Origin: Chitinophagales bacterium
Lineage (GTDB): Bacteria > Bacteroidota > Bacteroidia > Chitinophagales > Chitinophagaceae
Assembly: GCA_021323755.1 (NCBI GenBank)
Contig: JAJPKJ010000009.1
Span: 1 to 64,000, forward strand
DNA length: 64,000 nucleotides
Direction of reading: 5' to 3'
In this document: positions 1 to 8,633 of the stretch, piece after piece
Position numbering within the stretch: position 1 is the first letter of the stretch
Layout: the number at the start of each line of letters is the position of its first letter
The notes under the pieces: model-generated
Told to the model about the DNA's origin: nothing
The model's input: only the letters and a program-made list of their open reading frames with translations
Databases searched by the model: none
Translations under genes and position numbers: made by a program

Positions 1-429
1 GCAGACCGGTATCCTGGTAATGGCGGGGCTTTTGGTTTGGTGAATGGCGCAGTCTCTGAAACAGGCATTAATTCCGATGAATGGCTTGGATGGAATGGCG
101 CAGATATGGAAGCGGTCATTGATTTAGGAAAAAATGAGCTGGTTACTAACGTTAATGCACATGTGCTTGATCAGAAGCGAAGCCAGGTGTATGCGCCGGC
201 ATACCTGGAAGCATTTTCTTCTGCTGATGGAATTAATTTCAGTTCTTTGGGGAAAACTTCCGAAACCATTTCACAAACCTCTAATATGGCGACGATGAAT
301 ATCCAGTTTTCGTCTGTCAATACCCGATATATAAAAGTGTTTGCAAAAAACTATGGTAAAATCCCGGATGGGCAGCCGGGCGCAGGTGGCACCCCATGGT
401 TATTCTGCGATGAGATCGGCGTGAATTAA
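1..429 (+). CDS. C-terminal part of a glycoside hydrolase, probably GH20 beta-N-acetylhexosaminidase (5' end outside window)
   Basis: The reading frame is open from base 1, so the gene begins upstream and only the last 142 codons are visible. They form one discoidin (F5/8 type C)-like beta-sandwich. Visible hallmarks are GWNGADMEAVIDLG near the middle, the YIKVFAKNYG strand, and a C-terminal WLFCDEIGVN. In Bacteroidota this arrangement commonly closes GH20 hexosaminidases, where it acts as a carbohydrate-binding or structural domain. The catalytic domain is not visible, so the family is inferred from this tail and from the fucosidase 31 bp downstream. Another glycosidase carrying the same C-terminal domain is possible. 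Confidence 0.65.
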   Translation, partial: ADRYPGNGGAFGLVNGAVSETGINSDEWLGWNGADMEAVIDLGKNELVTNVNAHVLDQKRSQVYAPAYLEAFSSADGINFSSLGKTSETISQTSNMATMNIQFSSVNTRYIKVFAKNYGKIPDGQPGAGGTPWLFCDEIGVN

Positions 430-460
430 ATTTTGATGATCAGTTTTATATTTGAAGATT

Positions 461-1888
461 ATGAAAAAAAATTCCTTTTTTGTTTTTTTACTTTTCACTT
501 TTTGTTTTATCAGCGCGCAAAATAATTATGTTGCGCCCACCGATACATTGGTCCAGCAGAAGTTAAATCAATGGCATGATTACAAATTTGGATTATTCAT
601 GCATTGGGGAACTTATAGTCAGTGGGGAGTGGTAGAAAGCTGGAGTATTTGTCCTGAAGATGAAGGCTGGACACAACGGCGCGGGCCATATGCTTCCAAT
701 TATTTTGAATACAAGAAAGCTTATGAAAATTTGCAGACAACGTTTAACCCGCAAAATTTTCACCCGGAGAATTGGGTTGAAGCCGCAAAAAATGCCGGAA
801 TGAAATATGTGGTTTTCACGACCAAACATCATGACGGATTTTGCATGTTTGACACAAAACAGACTGACTATAAGATCACTTCTTCCAAAACTCCTTTTTC
901 ATCAAATGCAAGAAGCAATGTGGCCAAAGAAATATTTAACGCATTTAGAAAAGAGAATTTTTTGATTGGTGCATACTTTTCCAAACCGGATTGGCACAAT
1001 GAAAACTACTGGTGGCCTTACTTTCCACCGAAAGACAGAAATGTAAATTATGATCCTAAAAAATATCCGGAGAAATGGAGCGCTTTCAAACAATTCACTT
1101 ACAATCAAATTGAAGAATTGATGAGTGATTATGGAAAGATGGATATTCTATGGCTTGATGGTGGGTGGGTTCGTCCTTTATCGACTGTTGATAGAAATGT
1201 AGAGTGGCAGAAAGGCATCGTATTTGACCAGGATATTGACATGGGAAAGATTTCAAGGATGGCAAGAAACCATCAACCCGGATTGATCGTTGTTGATAGG
1301 AGTGTTGGCGGAGAATTTGAAAATTACCAGACGCCTGAACAGCAGGTTCCCGATAAACCATTGTCATTTCCATGGGAAACCTGTATGACGATGGGGAATT
1401 CCTGGAGTTATGTACCGCATGATCATTACAAATCTGCTCACGATCTTATACATTTATTGATAAAGATCGTTTCCCGTGGCGGAAATTTTTTATTGAATAT
1501 CGGACCAGGACCAGATGGTGATTGGGATACCGCTGCTTATGCCCGTTTAAAAGATGTAGGTGCTTGGATGAAAATAAATAGTGAAGGAATATACAACAGT
1601 AAACCTGTTGCTCCATACTCTTCAAATAATATCTTCTTTACACAGTCTAAGAGTGGAAAAGAGGTTTATGCATTTTATTTGAGTGATAAAAATGAAGTTG
1701 TTCTTCCGGCAGAAATAAGAATTGGGAATATTTTCATCACTAAAAAAGCAAGGATCATTTTGCTTGGCTCCTCCAAAAATTTAAAATGGCAAATAGTGAA
1801 TAATGAATTGGTAATTTCAATTCCTTCTTCCCTGCAAAACAGATCGGCTGGCAATTATGCAGCGGTATTTAAAATAACCCAATATTGA
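461..1888 (+). CDS. Alpha-L-fucosidase, GH29, secreted
   Basis: Hydrolyses terminal alpha-L-fucose from glycans. The 475-residue product starts with a clear signal peptide (two Lys, a run of Phe/Leu, cleavage near FISAQ), so it acts in the periplasm or outside. GH29 motifs are present: FGLFMHWGTYS at the N-terminus, TKHHDGFCMFDTKQTDY, and ILWLDGGW, where Asp233 fits the catalytic nucleophile. A C-terminal beta-sandwich follows. I chose the ATG at 461 because the signal peptide begins there; a TTG three codons upstream is in frame but unnecessary. It lies 31 bp behind the hexosaminidase tail, so the two are probably co-transcribed and act on the same fucosylated, GlcNAc-containing substrates. 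Confidence 0.93.
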   Translation: MKKNSFFVFLLFTFCFISAQNNYVAPTDTLVQQKLNQWHDYKFGLFMHWGTYSQWGVVESWSICPEDEGWTQRRGPYASNYFEYKKAYENLQTTFNPQNFHPENWVEAAKNAGMKYVVFTTKHHDGFCMFDTKQTDYKITSSKTPFSSNARSNVAKEIFNAFRKENFLIGAYFSKPDWHNENYWWPYFPPKDRNVNYDPKKYPEKWSAFKQFTYNQIEELMSDYGKMDILWLDGGWVRPLSTVDRNVEWQKGIVFDQDIDMGKISRMARNHQPGLIVVDRSVGGEFENYQTPEQQVPDKPLSFPWETCMTMGNSWSYVPHDHYKSAHDLIHLLIKIVSRGGNFLLNIGPGPDGDWDTAAYARLKDVGAWMKINSEGIYNSKPVAPYSSNNIFFTQSKSGKEVYAFYLSDKNEVVLPAEIRIGNIFITKKARIILLGSSKNLKWQIVNNELVISIPSSLQNRSAGNYAAVFKITQY

Positions 1889-1981
1889 TAGACGACTTTA
1901 TCATTTGTTAGTGGTATGTTATTTTAGTTAGCAGCATGCCACTTCAATAATCTAAATAGCTGCAATACCTAAATGAATCTA

Positions 1982-1989
1982 TAATTTTG
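1982..1989 (+). promoter_or_regulatory. Bacteroidota -7 box (TAATTTTG)
   Basis: The octamer matches the Bacteroidota sigma-ABfr -7 consensus TAnnTTTG and lies 32 bp before the lipoprotein start at 2022. No convincing -33 TTG element is visible at the usual distance. Confidence 0.4.
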
Positions 1990-2021
1990 CAAAATCGTTT
2001 TATTACACTTAATCATCAGAA

Positions 2022-2660
2022 ATGAACAGAGTTATTCTAATTGTCAGCAGTCTTATCATGTTTTTTTCATGCAGTAAAAATAATAATACCGGTTCCGGAC
2101 TGCCTCTAACAACCAGTGGGGTAATACCACTTTCTGTGGGGAATTATTGGCAGTATAACAAAATTAGCTACGACAGTACAGGATCACCAATAGATACCAC
2201 AACGGACGAAATTGATATTTTGGGCGAAACAGGAATTAATGGAGTGATTTATTATCAACAAAATCAAACATCCATTACCAATATAAATTCAAGCAGTTTT
2301 TTTGTAAATGTGGATAGCAATACGCTCGAAAAAATCGATAGCTCCACCACCTACACTTTTTTCAAAAGAGTTAGCACAGACAGCACTGCAATTGATTCTT
2401 GGGCTGATACGGTGACCAGCCAATGTAAAGGGCATAATTATTTATATGGTTTTACCGGAACAACGAACATTGATGGCTACAGTTGCCTGCGCAATGTTGT
2501 TTACGTCAACAACTGCACAGGGTTCAACTTCGAGCAATGGGTTTATTACGTGCAATACGGGTTTGGCTTTGTGAGGATCGAACATTATGTATTAAATCAG
2601 AGTGGCAGTTTTTATTTACAGTTTGCTGAAGATTTGAAAAACTACCATATTAATCATTGA
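2022..2660 (+). CDS. Putative lipoprotein of unknown function
   Basis: A 212-residue protein with a lipoprotein signal peptide: MNRVILIVSSLIMFFSC, with the lipidated Cys at about residue 17, followed by a Ser/Asn-rich linker. The remainder is a Thr/Ser/Asp-rich beta-type sequence containing ISVGNYWQY-like and SWADTV-like strands. The 'LSVGNYWQYN' pattern near residue 40 is common in Bacteroidota lipoproteins that precede a single beta domain. I do not recognise a catalytic motif. It sits alone between the fucosidase and the NagB fusion, with its own -7 box, so a role in glycan handling is only suggested by position. Confidence 0.8.
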   Translation: MNRVILIVSSLIMFFSCSKNNNTGSGLPLTTSGVIPLSVGNYWQYNKISYDSTGSPIDTTTDEIDILGETGINGVIYYQQNQTSITNINSSSFFVNVDSNTLEKIDSSTTYTFFKRVSTDSTAIDSWADTVTSQCKGHNYLYGFTGTTNIDGYSCLRNVVYVNNCTGFNFEQWVYYVQYGFGFVRIEHYVLNQSGSFYLQFAEDLKNYHINH

Positions 2661-2714
2661 TATTTTGTAAGGAACTGTTTAGATTTCAAAGTTTCATTTT
2701 ATCAAAATAGCAAT

Positions 2715-2722
2715 TACCTTCG
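2715..2722 (+). promoter_or_regulatory. Putative -7 box (TACCTTCG)
   Basis: TACCTTCG differs from TAnnTTTG at one base, a variant often seen in Bacteroidota promoters. It lies 28 bp upstream of the nagB-type start at 2751. No -33 element was identified, so this is a position-supported guess. Confidence 0.35.
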
Positions 2723-2750
2723 CACCATTCTTACAAAACTAAATTGATTA

Positions 2751-4664
2751 ATGTTTATGAGTATGGTTGATTCGTTCGAGAAAATTCCTGTCAAAATATT
2801 CGATTCTATCAATGACGGTTCCAGGTTCATGGCGCAGGAAATCGCTGCCTTAATTCGCGAAAAAGCAGCAAAAGGTGAAAACTGCGTGCTTGGTTTGGCA
2901 ACGGGTTCTTCACCCAAGACATTATATGCAGAATTGGTCCGGATGCACAAGGAAGAAGGTTTGAGTTTCAAGAATGTCATCGCATTTAATCTTGATGAAT
3001 ATTATCCGATTGACAATAATGCCTTACAGAGTTACAACCGGTTCATGAAATACTATTTGTTTGATAAGATAGATATTGATCCGGTCAACTGTTACATACC
3101 CAATGGAGAGTGGAAGAAAGAAGATATAAAAAAGCATTGTGCGGCTTATGAAGAAGTGCTTGAAAAGCTCGGCGGTATTGACTTACAGATATTAGGAATT
3201 GGCACAAACGGGCATATTGGTTTTAATGAACCTGGTTCAAGTATTTATTCTAAAACAAGATTGGTTCCCCTGGAAAACTCTACACGTATCGCCAATGCAC
3301 ATGATTTTCAAAACATCGCCGATGTTCCTCGATTAGCCATCACCGTTGGCATCAGCACAATATTAAAAGCGAAAAGGATTTTGTTGATGGCCTGGGGGCA
3401 GATCAAGGCGCCGGTTTTGCAGAAAGCGGTTGAAGAAAATCTCACAGAGCAAATTCCTGCATCACTATTGCAACAACATAATGATTGTGTTTTTGTTGTT
3501 GACACCTTGGCCGCATCCGAGTTAACACGTTTCAAGTCTCCATGGCTCACCGGCGATTGTGAATGGACCCCGCAGATCATAAGAAAAGCTGTTGTGAATA
3601 TGGCGCTGAAATTGGGAAAGCCAATTCTCAGTTTGACGAACACAGATTATAATGATAATGGACTTAGCGATCTGCTGGTAGAAAAAGGGGATGCATACGA
3701 AATCAATTTACAGGTCTTTTATATGATGCGGGATAGCATCACCGGTTGGCCGGGTGGAAAACCAAAGGGTGGGAATCCTTCACTGATCGAAAGACCGGAA
3801 CCTTTTCCAAAACGATCATTGATCTTTTCTCCGCATCCCGATGACGATATTATTTCAATGGGCGGAACATTTATGCGTTTGCATGATCAGGGACACGATG
3901 TTCATGTTGCTTATCAAACATCAGGAAATATTGCCGTGACCGATGAATTCGTTACCCGCTTTTTGGATTTTGCTGTCGGATTTGAAGAGTTGAGTGGAAT
4001 TGACAGTAAAAAATCTTCTCAAATATTAAAGGATGCCACTGAATTTTTAAAAAATAAGCGGATAAGCAATATTGACACGGCCCAGATCAGAAGTATTAAA
4101 GGGTTAATAAGAAGATGCGAAGCAAAAGCAACCTGTCATTATGTAGGCATTGGTGATGATAATATCCATTTTCTCAATCTTCCATTTTACGAAACAGGGG
4201 CAATAGAAAAGAAACCAATGGGCGAAGAAGATGTGCAAATAACCCTTGAGTTGTTGAAAAAAATAAAACCGCACCAGATTTATTGCGCAGGCGATCTGGC
4301 CGATCCTCACGGCACCCATAAAGTGTGTTTGGATATTGTTTTTGAATCATTGCGCAGGTTAAAAGCAGCTAATGAACCCTGGGTTAAAGATTGCTGGGTA
4401 TGGTTATATAAGGGCGCATGGCAGGAGTGGGACATCAGCGAAATTGAAATGGCCATACCGATGAGCCCCGACCAGGTCTTGAAAAAAAGGCATGGCATTT
4501 TCATTCACCAATCTCAAAAGGATATGGTGCCATTCCAGGGTTCAGATAGCAGAGAGTTTTGGCAACGTGCTGAAGACAGGAATGCTAATACTGCTGATCT
4601 ATATGCACAACTCGGCCTGACGAAATATGCAGCCATAGAGGCTTTTGTAAGATGGCATTATTGA
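2751..4664 (+). CDS. nagB: Glucosamine-6-phosphate deaminase (NagB-like) fused to a PIG-L deacetylase-like domain
   Basis: A 637-residue two-domain protein. The first ~280 residues are NagB-type: GLATGSSP at residues 48-55, FNLDEYY, and GIGTNGHIGFNEPGS with the ring-opening His. This domain would convert glucosamine-6-phosphate to fructose-6-phosphate and ammonia. From about residue 350 a PIG-L/LmbE domain follows, with the zinc-binding signature SPHPDDD around residues 360-366 and a downstream DPHGTHK. PIG-L enzymes N-deacetylate GlcNAc-containing substrates. The same fusion is known in other Bacteroidota as a NagB-like protein of similar length. With the hexosaminidase upstream it fits GlcNAc catabolism. 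No signal peptide is present, so it is cytoplasmic. Several Met codons crowd the start (2751, 2757, 2763); the first is chosen. Confidence 0.9.
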   Translation: MFMSMVDSFEKIPVKIFDSINDGSRFMAQEIAALIREKAAKGENCVLGLATGSSPKTLYAELVRMHKEEGLSFKNVIAFNLDEYYPIDNNALQSYNRFMKYYLFDKIDIDPVNCYIPNGEWKKEDIKKHCAAYEEVLEKLGGIDLQILGIGTNGHIGFNEPGSSIYSKTRLVPLENSTRIANAHDFQNIADVPRLAITVGISTILKAKRILLMAWGQIKAPVLQKAVEENLTEQIPASLLQQHNDCVFVVDTLAASELTRFKSPWLTGDCEWTPQIIRKAVVNMALKLGKPILSLTNTDYNDNGLSDLLVEKGDAYEINLQVFYMMRDSITGWPGGKPKGGNPSLIERPEPFPKRSLIFSPHPDDDIISMGGTFMRLHDQGHDVHVAYQTSGNIAVTDEFVTRFLDFAVGFEELSGIDSKKSSQILKDATEFLKNKRISNIDTAQIRSIKGLIRRCEAKATCHYVGIGDDNIHFLNLPFYETGAIEKKPMGEEDVQITLELLKKIKPHQIYCAGDLADPHGTHKVCLDIVFESLRRLKAANEPWVKDCWVWLYKGAWQEWDISEIEMAIPMSPDQVLKKRHGIFIHQSQKDMVPFQGSDSREFWQRAEDRNANTADLYAQLGLTKYAAIEAFVRWHY

Positions 4665-4680
4665 TGCTTATTTTGATCTG

Positions 4681-5343
4681 ATGAATTTTATGTTTGAATT
4701 TCTTTCTCAAAGCAAAAAAAACTGGCTGGCTGCGCTGCGCCGGCCTTCATTCAGCAAAAAGGTAATTCCCGGAACAATTATTGTTGCAGCGATCTTGTCT
4801 GCGATGCCATTTTTCTTTCCCGCAATTGAAAAAAGGAACGGAACATTATTGAATGATTGGATTTTGAGCAAGTTGCCTTCTTATAATTTATCTGTTCCCA
4901 TTTTTATTGTAATATGGTTGATGGGTTTGATTTCAATAATGCGGGCGTTTCGGGATCCATATATCTATCTTGTTTTCTGCTGGTCATATATTTTTGTAAG
5001 CATTTTTCGGGCTGCGTCAATCATATTCATTCCACTCAATCCACCGGTCGGATTGGTAGAATTGATAGATCCCTTGAGCAATACTTTTTATGGAAATGCG
5101 GTAATAACAAAAGACCTGTTTTTTTCAGGGCACACTTCTACCATCTTCTTAATGTTTCTGTGCATGAAAAATAAAGGAGACAAAATACTAACGTTAACGG
5201 CTACCTTCATTTTGGCAGTATTATTGATGATTCAGCATATTCATTATGTTATCGACATAGTTGCGGCGCCAGTTTTCACTTATATTTCTTATTTGATCGG
5301 GAAGAGAATTGCATTGGGAAAAGACCCCATTTCGCCGATCTAA
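4681..5343 (+). CDS. PAP2-like (PAP2_C) integral membrane protein
   Basis: A 220-residue protein with about six hydrophobic segments. The lipid-phosphatase-like signature is split between FFSGHTSTIF (around residues 148-157) and HIHYVIDIVAAPVF (around 183-196). These resemble the SGHT and HYxxDV motifs of the PAP2_C branch that includes sphingomyelin synthase-like proteins. It probably acts on a phospholipid or lipid phosphate head group in the inner membrane; the substrate cannot be read from sequence. It begins 16 bp after the nagB fusion, so the two may share a transcript. It is convergent with the barrel gene, whose stop lies 2 bp away. Confidence 0.75.
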   Translation: MNFMFEFLSQSKKNWLAALRRPSFSKKVIPGTIIVAAILSAMPFFFPAIEKRNGTLLNDWILSKLPSYNLSVPIFIVIWLMGLISIMRAFRDPYIYLVFCWSYIFVSIFRAASIIFIPLNPPVGLVELIDPLSNTFYGNAVITKDLFFSGHTSTIFLMFLCMKNKGDKILTLTATFILAVLLMIQHIHYVIDIVAAPVFTYISYLIGKRIALGKDPISPI

Positions 5344-5345
5344 GA

Positions 5346-6443
5346 TCAAAACGATTCTCCGATTTGTAAATAAAGTCCGCTTGTGGAATTCCCCCCAACC
5401 CCGTAATCAAGCCGGAGATTTAATTTTTCCGCTTTATTGAGTGCAAAGCGCAAGCCTAATCCATAGGAGTATTTCAGGTATTGAAAATTTATCTCTTTAA
5501 GATCAGATCCAACATTGCCAATACCGCCAAAAGCGACAGCACCTACTTTCCAGAATAAAGGAGTGCGATATTCTGTTTGAAAAACGTACATATTCTTATC
5601 CCGGTAACGACCTGCGTAATAACCGCGCATTTCAGATGCTCCACCCAATGAAGCTAGACTTCTTAGTGGTACCACTCCTTCATTAAAAAACCCATAAGCC
5701 TGCAAGGCCAAAACCTGTTGGTTATATATCCTAAAAAATTTTCTTACATCGATCACAAAATTGGTGTAGGTATAGTTTGACGCAAAAAAAGGAGCGAAGT
5801 GATTAAAATAAAACTGCATTAACATTCCGCCATTGGGGGAAAATGCATTGTTACGCGTGTCGTAAGTAAAACTCAGGCCCAATCCCGAAACATGATAGCC
5901 GTATCTGCCAATAACATTTTCCTTATCGAATAATCCACCGGAATCATATTTTACATTAGCAACGTTCTGGTATTCGTACAATAATCCTACGAAAAAGCTT
6001 TTTGCAAGTAATAATTGCGGGTGTAAATAGATGTAATACTGGTGATAACTATACTCTTCTTCATTGCTGTGCGGCGCGATCTTTCCGATCCCCCAGAATT
6101 TGTCGGGAAAATAACTGTATGATAATTGCTGATTTAGTATTAATTTCTCTGCCGGAAAATAGATAGAGCCATTTACTGCTGCTACCAGTTGACGATGAGT
6201 TGAATATATAGTAAGTGCCTGAATATTTGATGTACGTGCCGTATGTTTACTATCTTTGAAATGAAAAGTGAACGATCCCGCTGCCCCAATAGACCATCCT
6301 GTTTCAATGGAGCGTGCCAAAACAGGAAAAATAATAAACCCGCTGCTATCTTTTTGTGAATGTGCCTGTGTACATGAGCAAATAAGCCCAATAAGCAATG
6401 AAACCGTTAAAGATGGCGTTTTTCTATGAAATTCCACGCGCAA
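5346..6443 (-). CDS. Omp85/BamA-like outer-membrane beta-barrel protein
   Basis: A 365-residue exported protein with a signal peptide (hydrophobic LTVSLLIGLICSC, cleavage near AHSQ) and a 16-strand-type barrel. The Omp85 barrel signature GGASEMRGYYAGRYRDK is present near residue 270, and the chain ends in an amphipathic strand with terminal Phe (QIGESF). No POTRA domains are visible, so it is a short surface-antigen-type member rather than BamA. The start must be TTG (6443) or GTG (6437), since an in-frame TAA lies two codons upstream and no ATG is near. The function is unknown; related proteins are described as putative transporters or surface antigens. Confidence 0.8.
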   Translation of the reverse strand: MRVEFHRKTPSLTVSLLIGLICSCTQAHSQKDSSGFIIFPVLARSIETGWSIGAAGSFTFHFKDSKHTARTSNIQALTIYSTHRQLVAAVNGSIYFPAEKLILNQQLSYSYFPDKFWGIGKIAPHSNEEEYSYHQYYIYLHPQLLLAKSFFVGLLYEYQNVANVKYDSGGLFDKENVIGRYGYHVSGLGLSFTYDTRNNAFSPNGGMLMQFYFNHFAPFFASNYTYTNFVIDVRKFFRIYNQQVLALQAYGFFNEGVVPLRSLASLGGASEMRGYYAGRYRDKNMYVFQTEYRTPLFWKVGAVAFGGIGNVGSDLKEINFQYLKYSYGLGLRFALNKAEKLNLRLDYGVGGNSTSGLYLQIGESF

Positions 6444-6510
6444 TATTACAATAGTAATTAACTTTCAAGAATAAATGCAAGGTAAATTAACACGGAAAAT
6501 TTAATTTTTG

Positions 6511-6518
6511 TATTTTTG
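6511..6518 (+). promoter_or_regulatory. Putative -7 box (TATTTTTG)
   Basis: Matches TAnnTTTG and stands in the divergent region between the barrel gene and the dioxygenase gene. It would give a 5' leader of about 100 bases for the dioxygenase at 6628. The surrounding DNA is very AT-rich, which raises the chance of a random match. Confidence 0.3.
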
Positions 6519-6627
6519 CAAATTCGTTGAAAGATTATAATTTGTTAAAATTGAATTCATTAAATTTATTTATTGGCTCTGTTAATGGAATAAAGTCTAT
6601 TTATCCCTTGGCATAAACGCTAACATC

Positions 6628-7443
6628 ATGAAAAAAATAGATTCTCTCAACTTTCCTTTAAAAGATAAGCTGACTCCGGAACAGCTTGATTATTTTGATA
6701 AAAATGGCGTTATTATTTTCAGAAACTTTATTTCAAAAGAAACTGTTCAACTCTTTATCAGTGAAATTGACAGGATTGAAAAGCAATGGCTTGATGAAGG
6801 CAGAGACAAAGTGAACGGGGTTCCTTTGAAATTTGGTAAAGATGAAAATGGTAAAACAATGATTCAGCGTATGTGCTTTCTTTCTTTATTCAGCGATGTA
6901 TTTCGTGAGTTATTGCAAGATCCACGCCTGAAAGCATTAATAGAATTTTTATCTCCATATGATGGACGTATCGCCGAAAATGAAAAGGACGGGTTAATTC
7001 TCAATCATTATGTGCGCATGCCCAACAGCGCATTTACTCAAATGGGCTGGCATACCGACAGTCCGCGCGATCTTTTTTTGGGACAAAAGATAATGCCTAT
7101 GCTGAATGTAGGAATACATTTGGATGATTGCCCTTTTGAGAACGGGGGTTTGCGTGTGCTGCCCGGAACACATAAACAAAACATGATAAAACTACTATTC
7201 GGTAAAAAATATTTTATAGATAATAACCCTGATGATCGTGAAATTGGCTTTGATGTAAGTGCTGGCGATCTTACTGTGCATGATGGTCGTTTATGGCACC
7301 GCGCACAACAATCGCCTCATTTTGGTGAGCAAAGCCGCAGACGTGTAATGTATGTTCCCATTATTACCGGCAAATACAAGCCAAAAGATGAGAACAGCAA
7401 GACACCTTTTTACCATCGCCTTGCCGGCAAAGTCCAGAACTAA
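6628..7443 (+). CDS. Phytanoyl-CoA dioxygenase (PhyH) family Fe(II)/2-oxoglutarate oxygenase
   Basis: A 271-residue cytoplasmic enzyme with the double-stranded beta-helix fold of 2-oxoglutarate oxygenases. The N-terminus, DYFDKNGVIIFRNFIS, is typical of the PhyH family. The metal triad is readable: His142 and Asp144 in GWHTDSPRD, and His224 in GRLWHRAQQSP. The Arg cluster in RRRVMYVP can bind 2-oxoglutarate. PGTHKQNM fits the conserved 'PGSH' loop. Members hydroxylate diverse small molecules or lipids; the substrate here cannot be deduced. It stands alone, with a hairpin terminator 40 bp downstream. Confidence 0.88.
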   Translation: MKKIDSLNFPLKDKLTPEQLDYFDKNGVIIFRNFISKETVQLFISEIDRIEKQWLDEGRDKVNGVPLKFGKDENGKTMIQRMCFLSLFSDVFRELLQDPRLKALIEFLSPYDGRIAENEKDGLILNHYVRMPNSAFTQMGWHTDSPRDLFLGQKIMPMLNVGIHLDDCPFENGGLRVLPGTHKQNMIKLLFGKKYFIDNNPDDREIGFDVSAGDLTVHDGRLWHRAQQSPHFGEQSRRRVMYVPIITGKYKPKDENSKTPFYHRLAGKVQN

Positions 7444-7480
7444 GCGATCCCTAAGACAATAAATCAAAATTTTATTTTTA

Positions 7481-7515
7481 AAGAAGGTCAACTAAGGTTG
7501 ACCTCTTTATTTTTG
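7481..7515 (+). terminator. Rho-independent terminator after the PhyH gene
   Basis: A perfect 8-bp stem, AGGTCAAC (7485-7492) with GTTGACCT (7497-7504), closed by a TAAG loop and followed by a T-rich run. It lies 40 bp after the dioxygenase stop and 20 bp before the next start. Confidence 0.7.
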
Positions 7516-7534
7516 TGAAAACAATAAATGAATT

Positions 7535-8308
7535 ATGAGTGTAGCGTTAATAACTGGTGCGAGCAAAGGGATTGGTAAAGCCATAGCCATTGAATTGGCT
7601 GCCCGAAAATATGATTTGGTGCTGGTCGCCCGATCCGCTGCTTTACTGCAAAGTGTAGCCGTCGAATTAAGAGAAAAATATAAAGTTGAAGTCGATTATT
7701 TTGCCATTGATCTGTCCCTTTCAGATTCCCCACAAAGGATCTTTGACTGGTGCGCTGAAAAAAAATACAGTATTAATGTATTGGTAAATAATGCAGGTTA
7801 CGGTCTAAGCGGACTATTTGATAAATACAGTGTTGCCGAAAACACCAATATGCTCCAGCTTAATATTATCGCGCTTTCCCAAATGTGCCAATTGTTCTTG
7901 CCGCAATTAAAAAATCAATCAGAATCTTACATTTTAAATATCGCCAGTTCCGCTGCCTACCAGGCAGTACCCTATTTGTCATTATACTCTGCAAGCAAAT
8001 CTTTTGTATTGAGTTTCAGCAGAGGACTAAGGCAGGAGTTAAGAAAAACTTCAGTATCTGTAACCTGTATTTCACCGGGCTCAACTGATACAGATTTTGC
8101 GAATCGCGCGCAAATCGGGGAGAAAGGATTGAAGACTGCAGAGAAAGTGAATATGCAACCGCAAGTGGTAGCCAAAATTGCCGTAGATAGCATGTTTGCA
8201 GGCAAAGCAGAAGTAATTACCGGACTCATTAATAAATTGGGTGCCTTCATGGTTTGGTTGATGCCTAAATCATTGGTTGAAAAAACAGCCATGAAAATTT
8301 ATGAATAA
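7535..8308 (+). CDS. Short-chain dehydrogenase/reductase (SDR), classical
   Basis: A 257-residue NAD(P)-dependent oxidoreductase. The Rossmann motif TGASKGIGKA occurs at the N-terminus, NNAGYG in the middle, NIASSAAY with the catalytic Ser, and Tyr151-x3-Lys155 in YSASK. The C-terminal part, with PQVVAKIAVDSMFAGKAEVITGL and a hydrophobic LGAFMVWLMP, resembles the DltE/YqjQ-like 'classical SDR c' proteins often associated with lipid or carbonyl reduction. The basic residue after the glycine motif suggests NADPH preference. Substrate unknown. Confidence 0.88.
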   Translation: MSVALITGASKGIGKAIAIELAARKYDLVLVARSAALLQSVAVELREKYKVEVDYFAIDLSLSDSPQRIFDWCAEKKYSINVLVNNAGYGLSGLFDKYSVAENTNMLQLNIIALSQMCQLFLPQLKNQSESYILNIASSAAYQAVPYLSLYSASKSFVLSFSRGLRQELRKTSVSVTCISPGSTDTDFANRAQIGEKGLKTAEKVNMQPQVVAKIAVDSMFAGKAEVITGLINKLGAFMVWLMPKSLVEKTAMKIYE

Positions 8309-8395
8309 ATACAATTGAGGGTTGATCGTTCATTGCTTTATGTCTCAAATCGACAATTTAGCCTGGTTATTAAGCGTTCATTTTATTTTTTGAAT

Positions 8396-8403
8396 TATCT
8401 TTG
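8396..8403 (+). promoter_or_regulatory. -7 box of the tRNA-Arg gene (TATCTTTG)
   Basis: A perfect TAnnTTTG box followed by GCG, ending 11 bp before the mature tRNA 5' end. The same TTATCTTTGCG string precedes the SRP RNA in this window, which supports both as true stable-RNA promoters. Confidence 0.7.
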
Positions 8404-8414
8404 CGCTCCTTTAT

Positions 8415-8491
8415 GGCCCCGTAGCTCAACTGAATAGAGTATCTGACTACGGATCAGAAGGTTATAGGTTTGAATCCTATCGGGGTCACCA
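8415..8491 (+). tRNA. tRNA-Arg (anticodon ACG)
   Basis: A full cloverleaf of 77 bases can be folded. The acceptor GGCCCCG pairs with CGGGGTC (one G-U pair), a D-arm with AGCTCAACTGAATAGAG follows, and the anticodon stem TCTGA/TCAGA closes the loop CTACGGA. That puts anticodon ACG at positions 34-36. The T-arm carries GGTTTGAATCC. CCA is encoded in the gene. The ACG wobble A is normally deaminated to inosine and reads CGU/CGC/CGA. It stands alone with its own promoter and terminator. The DNA behind it looks like an accessory insertion site. Confidence 0.95.
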
Positions 8492-8500
8492 TTAGAATAT

Positions 8501-8541
8501 AAAACCCTTGTCAGCATTGAGTTTGACGGGGGTTTTTGATT
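8501..8541 (+). terminator. Terminator downstream of tRNA-Arg
   Basis: AAAACCCTTGTCA (8501-8513) pairs along its length with TGACGGGGGTTTT (8524-8536), using two G-U pairs, around a 10-base loop. A T-rich stretch follows. It begins 10 bases after the encoded CCA. The same bases are also the end of an open frame on the minus strand. Confidence 0.65.
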
Positions 8542-8633
8542 TTAGGGGCCGTTTTAGGGTTCACTCTGTTTTTTATTGTTCCACTATTTTTCGAGTTGTC
8601 AAATTCAGATTTGCCTCCCGTCTGGGCTACGTT
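8511..8633 (-). pseudogene. Short residual open frame next to tRNA-Arg, possible tail of a decayed integrase
   Basis: Reading leftward, 40 codons are open between stops and end in a TGA only 20 bp from the tRNA. The predicted peptide is polar and basic (for example NSGTIKNRVNPKTAPK) and has no start codon of its own. Integrases of tRNA-targeted elements often end right beside the tRNA, so a leftover integrase tail is one reading. No catalytic motif survives to prove it, and a chance open frame is equally possible. Confidence 0.2.
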
